Below are positions 1-6,894 of a stretch of DNA of 32,509 nucleotides, piece by piece (within the stretch, counting starts at the first letter, position 1; the number at the start of each line of letters is the position of its first letter). A program made the translations under genes and the position numbers. The notes beneath the pieces were generated by a model. It worked only from the letters and a program-made list of their open reading frames with translations. It did no database searches and was not told the origin of the DNA. Location: positions 1 through 32,509 of the forward strand of contig CAYUHC010000007.1 of NCBI GenBank assembly GCA_964444555.1, given 5' to 3'. The DNA is from CAYUHC01 sp964444555 (lineage in GTDB: Bacteria; Patescibacteriota; Minisyncoccia; Phycocordibacterales; JACOZG01).

Positions 1-38
1 CAAGTTAAGAAGATTTAAGCTAGGATTTCCCCTACACT

Positions 39-464
39 ATGGCTAAGAAAGTAGAACGAAAAGTAAAGCTCGTGATCCCCGCCGGTAAGGCAACCCCGGC
101 GCCACCGATTGGTACCAACTTGGGACCGACGGGTATTAATATTGGTGAGTTTGTGACGAAGTTTAACGCCGCTACGGCTCAGATGGTGGGGGATATTATC
201 CCGGTAGAAATCTCGATTTACGGTGACCGGAGCTTCGACTTTGTTCTCAAGACGCCACCGGCCTCAAGCTTGCTGTTGAAGGCAGTTAAGAAGGATAAGG
301 GCTCAGGTAAGCCCAACACCTCTAAGATCGGCAAGGTCTCGATGGCTGATGTCCGGGCGATTGCCGAGAAAAAGCTACCCGATCTCAACACTACCGACCT
401 TGATCAGGCTACGCGCACGATCGCTGGTACGGCTCGCTCGATGGGTATCGAGGTAACGAAGTAG
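39..464 (+). CDS. rplK: 50S ribosomal protein L11
   Basis: This is the large-subunit protein L11 (uL11), which builds the GTPase-associated stalk base together with 23S rRNA and L10. The 141-residue length is typical. The N-terminal half contains the proline-rich segment PAGKATPAPPIGTNLGPTG, and the C-terminal RNA-binding half contains KTPPASSLL and GTARSMGIEV. The start has no SD; TAGGAT lies at 21-26 upstream and may be a -10 element, although readthrough from a gene outside the window is also possible. In most bacteria rplA follows rplK directly. Here it is followed by a terminator and an unrelated gene, and rplJ lies about 31.7 kb away on the same strand. Identification is secure. Confidence 0.97.
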   Translation: MAKKVERKVKLVIPAGKATPAPPIGTNLGPTGINIGEFVTKFNAATAQMVGDIIPVEISIYGDRSFDFVLKTPPASSLLLKAVKKDKGSGKPNTSKIGKVSMADVRAIAEKKLPDLNTTDLDQATRTIAGTARSMGIEVTK

Positions 465-477
465 AAAGGAATTAGGA

Positions 478-506
478 TTGACAAACACGCTACACTGTTG
501 TAGTGT
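478..506 (+). promoter_or_regulatory. Promoter overlapping the rplK terminator
   Basis: A consensus -35 TTGACA (478-483), a 17-nt spacer and TAGTGT (501-506) form a plausible sigma-70 promoter for the orphan gene at 557. The same spacing and a similar -10 (TAGTAT) recur at 15895-15923. The -10 lies in the 3' arm of the terminator hairpin. Confidence 0.5.
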
Positions 507-512
507 GTTTTT
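483..512 (+). terminator. Intrinsic terminator after rplK
   Basis: A 12-bp inverted repeat (483-494 with 499-510, one G-T pair, loop CTGT) is followed by a short T run. It lies 19 nt after the rplK stop codon. The same bases overlap a promoter-like pair for the next gene. Confidence 0.7.
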
Positions 513-556
513 AGTTTGGTGCGGTCATCACAAGTTCCTTACATTAGGAGATGGTC

Positions 557-1201
557 ATGTTCGATCGAGTCGTGAGAATCATTGTTGACGTCACCCTGTT
601 CGTTCTGTTGGGCGGCGACGCGTGGGAGGAGATGTTTCTTAAGGGAGAAGCTTCGCCGGCCATGGTCAAGTTGTGGCGGGAGGCCAGGGGAGATCGATTG
701 GAAGGTTCTTTGCTTCGTTTTGGGTACTATTTGGAGTTTTGTCGGGCGCTGTCCGTGCTAAGGTCATACACTGTTTTCGGAGCCTTGGTCAGCTTTATCG
801 CTTGGTGGGCCGCGCCTCGATTCTTCTGGTGGGTGTGTTTACCGTTGTTTGTATTGATCGTCATCCTCCTTGGGCTTTCTGGGATAGCGCATCTAGATGG
901 CTTCCGGTCTTTTTATCCAGGAATTGGAAGGGATTTCAGACGTCTTTGGCGGTCCGTGGCCGGGGAGATGGCTTTGAGCCTAAAACAAATTAGTTCTCTG
1001 GGGGAGGCGGAGTTGAAAGAGCTGGCTATCAAGCGGCTTGGGCAAGTTATCGATCACTGCCGCATTTCTCCTGGATCTGTTTGGCGATATGAGGAGTTGA
1101 AGCTTCTCCTTGCCTCTGTCGGACTGATCAGTTCTTTCGAGGTTGATGAGGTGTGGCGAGATGCTATGAAGCAGACCTCAACTCTCCGGTCCGTCTGTTG
1201 A
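557..1201 (+). CDS. Hypothetical two-helix membrane protein
   Basis: I do not recognise this 214-residue protein. Two hydrophobic stretches lie near the middle: one around VFGALVSFIAWWAA and one around LPLFVLIVILLGLSG. They form a helical hairpin flanked by a charged N-terminal part of about 70 residues and a charged, probably helical C-terminal part of about 95 residues. An ATG at 551 directly abuts AGGAG (546-550). The ATG at 557 gives the proper 6-nt SD spacing, so it is preferred. The gene is monocistronic: a promoter overlapping a terminator lies upstream and a strong terminator downstream. Its strong SD contrasts with the mostly SD-less housekeeping genes nearby, which may mean independent acquisition. 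No function is assigned. Confidence 0.7.
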   Translation: MFDRVVRIIVDVTLFVLLGGDAWEEMFLKGEASPAMVKLWREARGDRLEGSLLRFGYYLEFCRALSVLRSYTVFGALVSFIAWWAAPRFFWWVCLPLFVLIVILLGLSGIAHLDGFRSFYPGIGRDFRRLWRSVAGEMALSLKQISSLGEAELKELAIKRLGQVIDHCRISPGSVWRYEELKLLLASVGLISSFEVDEVWRDAMKQTSTLRSVC

Positions 1202-1234
1202 GCTAGCCGCCTTCAGGAAATTGTTTTTTTATTG

Positions 1235-1272
1235 CCCCAGACAGCCGTTGCTGTCTGGGGTGTTTTCTTTTT
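1235..1272 (+). terminator. Strong intrinsic terminator
   Basis: A perfect 11-bp GC-rich stem (1235-1245 with 1250-1260, loop CGTT) is followed by TGTTTTCTTTTT. It closes the orphan membrane-protein cassette and rules out an upstream start for the next gene. Confidence 0.92.
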
Positions 1273-1301
1273 ACTCCACCTTTCGGTATCATGGAAGTGC
1301 T

Positions 1302-2411
1302 ATGAAATCTGTTGATTCCCGCCTTGGCGCCCTGCCCTCGCAGATGTTGCTTGAATTAATCGACACCGGAAATATTGTTGGTACCGAATCTGCTCGCGTT
1401 CGTCCATCCTCGATTGATTTGACCCTGTCGGATGAAGTTTATCGAGTGGAGGGAATTTTTCAGCCTCGACCGGGCGAGCCGATTCGCGAAGTTCTAAAGC
1501 AGGTTAAGCACGATCGATATTCTTGGGGCCAGCCACTGGTTTGCGGTCAAATGTATTTAGCGCGACTAAACGAAAAACTTTCTTTACCGGTCGATGTTTA
1601 TGGTTATTGCAACCCCAAGTCGACTAGTGGGCGGCTTGATTTGCACGTTCGTTTGCTGGCTGATGGCGTACCTCGTTATGACTCATTAACGCCGGCGGGC
1701 TGGGGAGGGGAAATGTGGGTTTCTATTGTTCCTAAGACTTTCTCTCTTATTTTGCACGCCGGTTTATCTTTAAATCAAATTAGATTATTTAATGCCGATA
1801 CTCGTTTAGACGAAAACAAAATTCAGGAGGCGGTGAGTAAGTATCAATTGCTTTGGCGTCTTGATGATCAAGTGCCCCTAAGTTACGAAGAATTAAAGAT
1901 TCGAGACAATGATGGTTCGCTTATTTTGACTTTGGATCTCAAACATCAACCCCTGGGTTATCGAGCTAAGTTGGACGTGGAGACGGCGCTGGACTTAAAA
2001 CAGTTGGCTCACTATGAGGCGCAAGATTTTTTTGAGCCAATCAAACTGGATGGCCCGCTTCTTACTCTTAGGCGGGGAGAATTTTATATTTTATCTACTC
2101 GCGAGGCGGTGCGAGTGCCGCCAGAATTGGCTTGCGAGATGGTCCCAATGGACGAGAAGAGTGGTGAGTTCCGCTCTCACTACGCCGGTTTTATTGATCC
2201 AGGTTGGGGTTGGGGCCAGACGGGAGAGGGCAAGGGTCGACCGCTTACCTTGGAGGTCCGGCCGTTTGAAGATATTATTGTTCGCCACGGTCAGCCAATT
2301 GCAAAAATTAAGTTCGAAGTGATGGCTGAGTTACCGGCGTTGGTGTATGATTCGCTAGACTCTAATTATGTTAAACAGATTGGTCCACGCTTGGCAAAAC
2401 ATTTTAAGTAA
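1302..2411 (+). CDS. dcd: dCTP deaminase, two-domain type
   Basis: This is a 2'-deoxycytidine 5'-triphosphate deaminase of the long, internally duplicated type (369 aa, against about 190 aa for single-domain Dcd). It deaminates dCTP on the way to dUMP. Both halves show dUTPase-fold features. The N-terminal module has RVRPSSIDLTLS and the segment PKSTSGRLDLHVRLL. The C-terminal module has PMDEKSGEFRSHYAGFIDPG followed by LTLEVRPFEDI. The frame is open further upstream, but that part would run through the terminator, so ATG 1302 is chosen; TATCAT (1287-1292) lies 9 nt before it. With dut, the thymidylate synthase and tmk nearby, a role in dTMP supply is likely. Whether it also has dUTPase activity cannot be read from sequence. 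Confidence 0.85.
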   Translation: MKSVDSRLGALPSQMLLELIDTGNIVGTESARVRPSSIDLTLSDEVYRVEGIFQPRPGEPIREVLKQVKHDRYSWGQPLVCGQMYLARLNEKLSLPVDVYGYCNPKSTSGRLDLHVRLLADGVPRYDSLTPAGWGGEMWVSIVPKTFSLILHAGLSLNQIRLFNADTRLDENKIQEAVSKYQLLWRLDDQVPLSYEELKIRDNDGSLILTLDLKHQPLGYRAKLDVETALDLKQLAHYEAQDFFEPIKLDGPLLTLRRGEFYILSTREAVRVPPELACEMVPMDEKSGEFRSHYAGFIDPGWGWGQTGEGKGRPLTLEVRPFEDIIVRHGQPIAKIKFEVMAELPALVYDSLDSNYVKQIGPRLAKHFK

Positions 2412-2426
2412 CTTTAAATAAATTTT

Positions 2427-2975
2427 ATGGCACGAAAGATTATTGGCTTTGCGGGGGAGATTGCTTCGGGCAAGACTCATAGTTCGCGTTATTTGATTGA
2501 GAAACACAAAGCTCATTCTTATAGATTTTCTACTCCTTTACGAGATATTTTAGAAAGAATTTATGTGCCCGAAAGCCGCGAGGCGTTAACTAAGATTTCT
2601 CTAGCTCTTCGAGAAGCTTTTGGTCAAGATATTTTAGCTAAGATTGTGGCGGCTGATGCCAAGGCCTCAACGTCAGAGCTGGTAGTGATCGACGGCATCC
2701 GCCGCTTGGACGATATTTCGGAGTTGTCTAAACTGCCAGAATTTATTTTTGTTTATATCGAAACTGATCAGAAGTTGCGTTATGAGCGCATCACTCGTCG
2801 AGGCGAAAACTCTGACGACAATGCCAAAACTTGGGAGCAATTTTTGGCTGACCATTTGCTCGAGACGGAGGTGGGCATCCCTTCGCTTAAAGCTCATGCC
2901 TCGCAAGTGATCCAAAATAATGGCACGGTGGCCGAGTTGGAGGCCAAACTTGATGAGTTAGCGACTACGGCCTAG
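2427..2975 (+). CDS. P-loop kinase, probable (deoxy)nucleoside monophosphate kinase-like
   Basis: A 182-residue AAA_18/NMP-kinase-like protein. The Walker A loop GEIASGKT lies at residues 9-16. A hydrophobic beta strand ending in an acidic residue (LVVIDGIRR) lies near the middle, and an arginine-rich lid-like segment (YERITRRGENSDD) follows. The fold resembles dephospho-CoA kinases and phage-type dNMP kinases, and the exact substrate is not decidable from sequence. It starts 15 nt after dcd and is probably co-transcribed with it, so a deoxynucleotide substrate is a reasonable inference. Its stop codon overlaps that of the convergent flavoreductase gene by a few bases. Confidence 0.75.
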   Translation: MARKIIGFAGEIASGKTHSSRYLIEKHKAHSYRFSTPLRDILERIYVPESREALTKISLALREAFGQDILAKIVAADAKASTSELVVIDGIRRLDDISELSKLPEFIFVYIETDQKLRYERITRRGENSDDNAKTWEQFLADHLLETEVGIPSLKAHASQVIQNNGTVAELEAKLDELATTA

Positions 2976-3637
2976 TAGCCGGTAAACTGTTCGACTAAAA
3001 TTTTTTCTCTCGGAAAGCCGCCACTCGTGGCGGCTTGGATCGCGAGGGCGGTAAAGTTGACCGGCCCAGCGATGTAGATCAGCGAAGGCGGAGATTGCGT
3101 TAAATAATTTTGGACTACTTCGGAGGTGAGTAATCCCCAGTGTTCCCAGAGCGTCAAGGTGCCGGCTTGGGCGCTAGCTTGGAGTTCCTCGCGATAGGCT
3201 GCTCGCTCGGGCGTACTGTTGGCCGAGAGGAAGCTAAGGGGCGAAGTGGGTCCCGAACGGATCATGCTTAGAAAAGGAGTCACACCAATGCCGCCGGCAA
3301 TGGCCAGCACGGGCTCGGTAGATTGAGGGAGAGTAAAGTTGCCGTAAGGTCCTTGGACTTTGATCGTGGCACCAAGGGGGAGGACGGCTAGACTGCGCTT
3401 CCAGCCGCTTGCGGATTCGCGATAGGCAAAACGGAGAATTGGTTCGCTGGGAGCGGAGGCGATCGAGAAGGTGCGTCGCGAACCCAGGTCGTCTTCGTAG
3501 GTTGGGTCGGGGATGGTTAGCTCGGCGTTTTGGCCAGCGATAAATTTAAGATTAGACCCCGTGCTCGGGGCGAGAGATATTTCGGTGGTTTCTTGAGCGA
3601 CGCTGCGACGATTAGTTAGGGTGAACTCGTATTCCAT
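2972..3637 (-). CDS. FNR-type flavin oxidoreductase
   Basis: A 221-residue ferredoxin-NADP+ reductase-fold protein. The N-terminal FAD-binding barrel carries RRTFSIAS (54-61), the RxxS flavin motif, and GPYGNFT (96-102). The NAD(P)-binding half carries GGIGVTPF (115-122) and an IAGP segment near 189-192. The protein has no cysteines, so it lacks the 2Fe-2S domain of many relatives and must pass electrons directly or to a partner. It begins 2 nt after the thymidylate synthase stop codon on the same strand, which implies one transcript and probably a shared process. It may regenerate the reduced folate-type cofactor or feed electrons to the synthase; this is inference. The electron acceptor is unknown. 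Confidence 0.85.
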   Translation of the reverse strand: MEYEFTLTNRRSVAQETTEISLAPSTGSNLKFIAGQNAELTIPDPTYEDDLGSRRTFSIASAPSEPILRFAYRESASGWKRSLAVLPLGATIKVQGPYGNFTLPQSTEPVLAIAGGIGVTPFLSMIRSGPTSPLSFLSANSTPERAAYREELQASAQAGTLTLWEHWGLLTSEVVQNYLTQSPPSLIYIAGPVNFTALAIQAATSGGFPREKILVEQFTGY

Positions 3638-3639
3638 GA

Positions 3640-5142
3640 TTAAAGAATAAATGGTTGATCTTGGCGATAAGTTTTGCCCGTACTTAAGGCCAGCTCGGCT
3701 TTTTGGAGCTCGAGGGCGACGTCAAAAATGTGATCACTGCGACTTAGTAATTCCAGTTGGGCAATTTTTTTGGCGAGCGCTTTAGCGGAGGGGGCGTCGA
3801 GGCGCACCAACTCTTCGCCAGTTGGACCTTGGAGCCGGGCGTTTAATTTTCCATTTTCTAGCGAGATGATCAGGTTGCCCCGCGGATCGGATTGAGTTTC
3901 CGGATTAAAGCCCATGGCTGGCTCCCGTTCCCAAAATTGGCAACGGACGAGTCGAAAGGCGTCCTCCCAGTCTTGTTCGTAGATGTGAGCTGACTGAGAA
4001 GTGATCTGGAGGGCGCCGGTGCTAAAGCCCAAGTCGTGGGCGATGTTTTGCTGGAGTTTACGCAGGCCGAAAGCGTTAGGAATCGCGGCTTTAAAGAGGT
4101 CATGACTGCGGGCGGTAACGAGAAAGTGGAGGGCGCCGTTAGTTTGGAGCGCTTGGACTTGAGTAATGCACGGCGGAGATTTGTTGTCTTTGTCGGTGGA
4201 GGGGACCATGGTGGTGGCCACGGCTCGTCGGGAATCAGGCGAATCTCGTAACTGTTTTTTTATGACCTCTTCGATCTGGTCGATGGGAGTGATGGGATCG
4301 GGATAGCGCATGAGGCGGTTGCCGTAGGTGTAGGCGAGGCCAACCGGAGTTTCGGGCGAGAGGAAGACGTTAAAATATTTAGTGAGAGCGTCGACGGTGG
4401 TACCAGTAGTTTGGCGCAAAGTCTCTGGCCAGTCGGCGGCTAATTTTAAATTTGGCTGGTCAGCATCTTCGGCCGTGATCACCCAGGTGACGCCAATTAA
4501 TTCCCGTTGCTGGTAACCGTATTGTGTGCCCTTAACGACGCCGTAGCGCATGATCCGATCAACAACGCGGGACCACGTTTCCATAATCGTCCGGCCACGC
4601 GCCAGCCAGCCGACCACTTCTGAGGGGAAAGTTTCCACCACCTCGCTTTCGTGGTCGGGGAAGGAGACGGGTTCCATGTAAGCTGGGGCGAGTGAGAGGG
4701 AGTTGAGGGCGGTCTCAACCGCTTCGAATGGTTCGGCGCTTAAGTCTCGCCAAGTGACGTTGGTTCGGATTTTTTCGACCACTTGGGGGTCGATCTCTTT
4801 TTCGATTTTAAATTGTGTCCCGATAATTGTGCCGTCTGGTTCGAGGCCGTTCTTCCAGAGGGCTTCTAAAATTGATTTTCCGGCGACGCCAAATTGAGTA
4901 TTGGAGAGCGTTCCGTTGCCCCATACGATCAGAGTGGTGATCTGGGGATTAAGGGCGAGATTGCGGAGAATGACGTTAACGCCTTGACGGCTGTAGAGCG
5001 TGCCCACGATCGCCGCCTTTTCCTGGACCACGGCGGAGCGATTAAAGATGAGTTCTGGCTCGTTCCAAACGGTGCAGAGTCCGGCCGCTCCTCGACCCAA
5101 AAAGACGCTATATTTTTCAGGTTGGTAAAGAGTGACCGCCAT
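3640..5142 (-). CDS. Thymidylate synthase with MtrA-like N-domain and DUF4346-like C-domain
   Basis: A 500-residue three-part protein. Residues 1-135 resemble the tetrahydromethanopterin S-methyltransferase subunit A (MtrA) fold, for example the ALNPQITTLIVWG and AGKSILEALWKNGLEPDG segments. The methanogen cobalamin-ligand histidine appears to be replaced. Residues about 185-400 are a ThyA-type synthase with DSRR (303-306), catalytic Cys325 in SPPCIT, the nucleotide-binding RSHD (345-348), Asn356 and HIY (386-388). This part should convert dUMP to dTMP. Residues about 411-498 match the DUF4346 pattern (FNPETQSDPRGN, then HIFDVALELQKAELAL and YRQDQPF). TATACT on the minus strand (5150-5155) sits 7 nt before the ATG. 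The flavoreductase gene follows after 2 nt. Domain boundaries are by eye. Confidence 0.88.
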   Translation of the reverse strand: MAVTLYQPEKYSVFLGRGAAGLCTVWNEPELIFNRSAVVQEKAAIVGTLYSRQGVNVILRNLALNPQITTLIVWGNGTLSNTQFGVAGKSILEALWKNGLEPDGTIIGTQFKIEKEIDPQVVEKIRTNVTWRDLSAEPFEAVETALNSLSLAPAYMEPVSFPDHESEVVETFPSEVVGWLARGRTIMETWSRVVDRIMRYGVVKGTQYGYQQRELIGVTWVITAEDADQPNLKLAADWPETLRQTTGTTVDALTKYFNVFLSPETPVGLAYTYGNRLMRYPDPITPIDQIEEVIKKQLRDSPDSRRAVATTMVPSTDKDNKSPPCITQVQALQTNGALHFLVTARSHDLFKAAIPNAFGLRKLQQNIAHDLGFSTGALQITSQSAHIYEQDWEDAFRLVRCQFWEREPAMGFNPETQSDPRGNLIISLENGKLNARLQGPTGEELVRLDAPSAKALAKKIAQLELLSRSDHIFDVALELQKAELALSTGKTYRQDQPFIL

Positions 5143-5171
5143 TTGCCCTAGTATATCGGTTGGCGTATGCT
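5143..5171. promoter_or_regulatory. Divergent promoters between the thymidylate synthase gene and tmk
   Basis: On the plus strand TTGCCC (5143-5148), a 17-nt spacer and TATGCT (5166-5171) precede the tmk ATG by 9 nt. On the minus strand TATACT (complement of 5150-5155) lies 7 nt before the thymidylate synthase ATG. The two promoters overlap within 30 bp, so the flanking genes could be co-regulated. Both transcripts would be almost leaderless. Confidence 0.55.
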
Positions 5172-5180
5172 ACTAGCAAT

Positions 5181-5879
5181 ATGACAGGAAAATTTATTGT
5201 AATTGATGGTATTGACGGATCAGGTAAGGCGACGCAGACCAAACTGTTGGCGAAACGGTTGACTAAGGCGGGGATCAAAACAAAGACAATCGACTTCCCG
5301 CGTTACGGGAAGAATTTTTTTGGTAGTTTAATTGGTGAATATTTGGCCGGGGCGTACGGCGACTTTAGCGAAATTGATCCGCGCGTCGCCTCAGTGCTTT
5401 ACGCCGCTGATCGTTACGAGTCGAGCGCGCAGATCCGGGCTTGGCTGGAGGCGGGTTATGTGGTTTTGGCTGATCGTTACGTGAGCGCTAATCAGATCCA
5501 TCAGGGTGGCAAAATTAAAGACCCAAAGGAGCGAGAAAAGTTTATGACCTGGCTTGCGAAGATGGAATTTTCGGTTTTTAAAATCCCTAAGCCTGATTTG
5601 GTGGTTTACTTGGACGTGCCGTTTGAGGTTAGCCGTCAGTGGTTGACTCAAAAGATTGCTCAGCGTTCGAAGAAGAAATATCTCAAGGGACGCAAAGACG
5701 TGGCCGAAGAAAACTTAATGTATCTAAAAAATTCCCGCGCGAGCGCCTTGGCTCTAGCCGAGAAGCAGCGTGACTGGGAACGAATCGAATGCTGTCAAAA
5801 AATGGTTTGTTTGCCGCCGGAGGCGGTGAGCGATCAAGTGGCCCAAATCGTGGCCAAGCGACTCAAGCTCAGTTCCTAA
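5181..5879 (+). CDS. tmk: dTMP kinase (thymidylate kinase)
   Basis: This enzyme phosphorylates dTMP to dTDP with ATP. The P-loop is GIDGSGKATQ near the N terminus. The DRY motif, followed by the substrate-binding VSANQIHQGG segment, lies near residues 100-112, and a basic lid region (QKIAQRSKKKYLKGRKD) comes later. The 232-residue length is slightly above the usual 205-215. A TTG codon in frame at 5160 is possible, but ATG 5181 directly precedes the first beta strand and has a -10 element 9 nt upstream, so it is preferred. It is divergent from the thymidylate synthase that makes its substrate. Confidence 0.94.
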   Translation: MTGKFIVIDGIDGSGKATQTKLLAKRLTKAGIKTKTIDFPRYGKNFFGSLIGEYLAGAYGDFSEIDPRVASVLYAADRYESSAQIRAWLEAGYVVLADRYVSANQIHQGGKIKDPKEREKFMTWLAKMEFSVFKIPKPDLVVYLDVPFEVSRQWLTQKIAQRSKKKYLKGRKDVAEENLMYLKNSRASALALAEKQRDWERIECCQKMVCLPPEAVSDQVAQIVAKRLKLSS

Positions 5880-5932
5880 TTGATTTTTTGCCAATAGCTG
5901 GTAAGGTCTAAATTAGAGAAGGGAGGTGGCAT

Positions 5933-6364
5933 TTGCCAAGTGAAAAGATTGTCGCTTGCGGAGTGGCTTGTTTAAGAGACACTCCCCAGGGAACCGAGAT
6001 CCTTTTTTTGCGTGAACGGTCGGGGAATCAAGAGTGGCTTACATTGCCCGGTGGCACACAGGAGAAGGGAGAAGCTTCCAGCGCTTGTGCTCGGCGAGAA
6101 CTTTGGGAGGAGACGGGAATCTGGGTTGATCGATTGGTCCACCTGGGCTCCTTTACGGGCGCCACTTTGACTAAGGACCACGTGGTTGATCTGCATCTTT
6201 ATTTATTGCGTCAACAGCCAGACTGGAGTCGCGTCTCGGTGAAGTTGAGCCACGAGCACTGGGGCTATGAGTGGCTCACGGCGGGCGCGGCGCTTGATCG
6301 CACTGATCTGCTTCCGCTGACCATGGAGTCGGTCAAACTGTTGCAGCGCAAGAAGGTGGTCTAA
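5933..6364 (+). CDS. NUDIX hydrolase
   Basis: A 143-residue NUDIX-family pyrophosphohydrolase. The NUDIX box fits GX5EX7REUXEEXGU exactly: GGTQEKGE, a seven-residue stretch, then RELWEETGI (about residues 41-63). The family hydrolyses nucleoside diphosphates linked to another group, often damaged or surplus dNTPs. Its place between tmk and dut suggests a nucleotide-pool role, which is inference. The start is read as TTG 5933 because GGGAGGTGG (5921-5929), one of the best SDs in the window, sits at the right distance and no suitable ATG exists. A strong terminator follows. Confidence 0.88.
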   Translation: MPSEKIVACGVACLRDTPQGTEILFLRERSGNQEWLTLPGGTQEKGEASSACARRELWEETGIWVDRLVHLGSFTGATLTKDHVVDLHLYLLRQQPDWSRVSVKLSHEHWGYEWLTAGAALDRTDLLPLTMESVKLLQRKKVV

Positions 6365-6365
6365 T

Positions 6366-6405
6366 GGCCGAGTGGGGAGATATTCCCCGCTCGGTCGTTT
6401 TTTTG
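6366..6405 (+). terminator. Intrinsic terminator after the NUDIX gene
   Basis: A GC-rich inverted repeat (GCCGAG, T, GGGGA paired with TCCCC, G, CTCGGT; loop GATAT) is followed by a run of seven T residues. It separates the NUDIX gene from dut. Confidence 0.85.
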
Positions 6406-6418
6406 TTAAACTCGAGTC

Positions 6419-6853
6419 ATGTTAAACATTTCACTTAAAATTAAACGCTTGCATCCTGACGCCAAGTTGCCCACTTATGGTCATCCGGGTGATGTGGGAA
6501 TGGATTTGTACTCAATTGAAGATTACGAGCTTAAGCCAGGGGAGCGGAAAATCTTTCCAGTGGGCTTTGCTCTCGAATTTGAGGCGGGATATGCGGCGAT
6601 CGTTAAAGACAAAAGTAGCTTGCCGCGAAATGCGGGACTCCATACGATGGGCGGAGTTTTCGATGCCGGTTTTCGTGGTGAGTATAATGTCCAGCTAATT
6701 AATCTCGGGCAAGAGTCTTATCGAATTGAAAAGGGGGATAAAATTGCTCAGCTCATAATTTATCCCGTCGCTATCGCCGAACTCGAAGAGGTAACGGAGC
6801 TCTCCGACTCCTCGCGTGGTACGGGCGCCTTTGGTAGCACCGGGCGGAAGTAA
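6419..6853 (+). CDS. dut: dUTP diphosphatase (dUTPase)
   Basis: This is a trimeric-type dUTPase that hydrolyses dUTP to dUMP and pyrophosphate, keeping uracil out of DNA and supplying thymidylate synthase. The conserved family motifs are visible: GDVGMDLYS near residue 24, KDKSSLPRNAG near 63, GVFDAGFRGEYNVQLIN near 79, the segment KGDKIAQLII near 105, and the C-terminal glycine-rich RGTGAFGSTG. The 144-residue length is normal. No SD is present; TAAACT lies 7 nt upstream of the ATG. dcd upstream produces dUTP or dUMP for the same pathway. Confidence 0.96.
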   Translation: MLNISLKIKRLHPDAKLPTYGHPGDVGMDLYSIEDYELKPGERKIFPVGFALEFEAGYAAIVKDKSSLPRNAGLHTMGGVFDAGFRGEYNVQLINLGQESYRIEKGDKIAQLIIYPVAIAELEEVTELSDSSRGTGAFGSTGRK

Positions 6854-6894
6854 GCACGCTTTTTTATTGGACAAAAAATGCTAGGATGGGGTCA

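Noticed and set aside
1221..1301. N-terminal extension of the dCTP deaminase
   Set aside because: It would translate through a perfect transcription terminator and adds no family-like sequence; ATG 1302 fits better.
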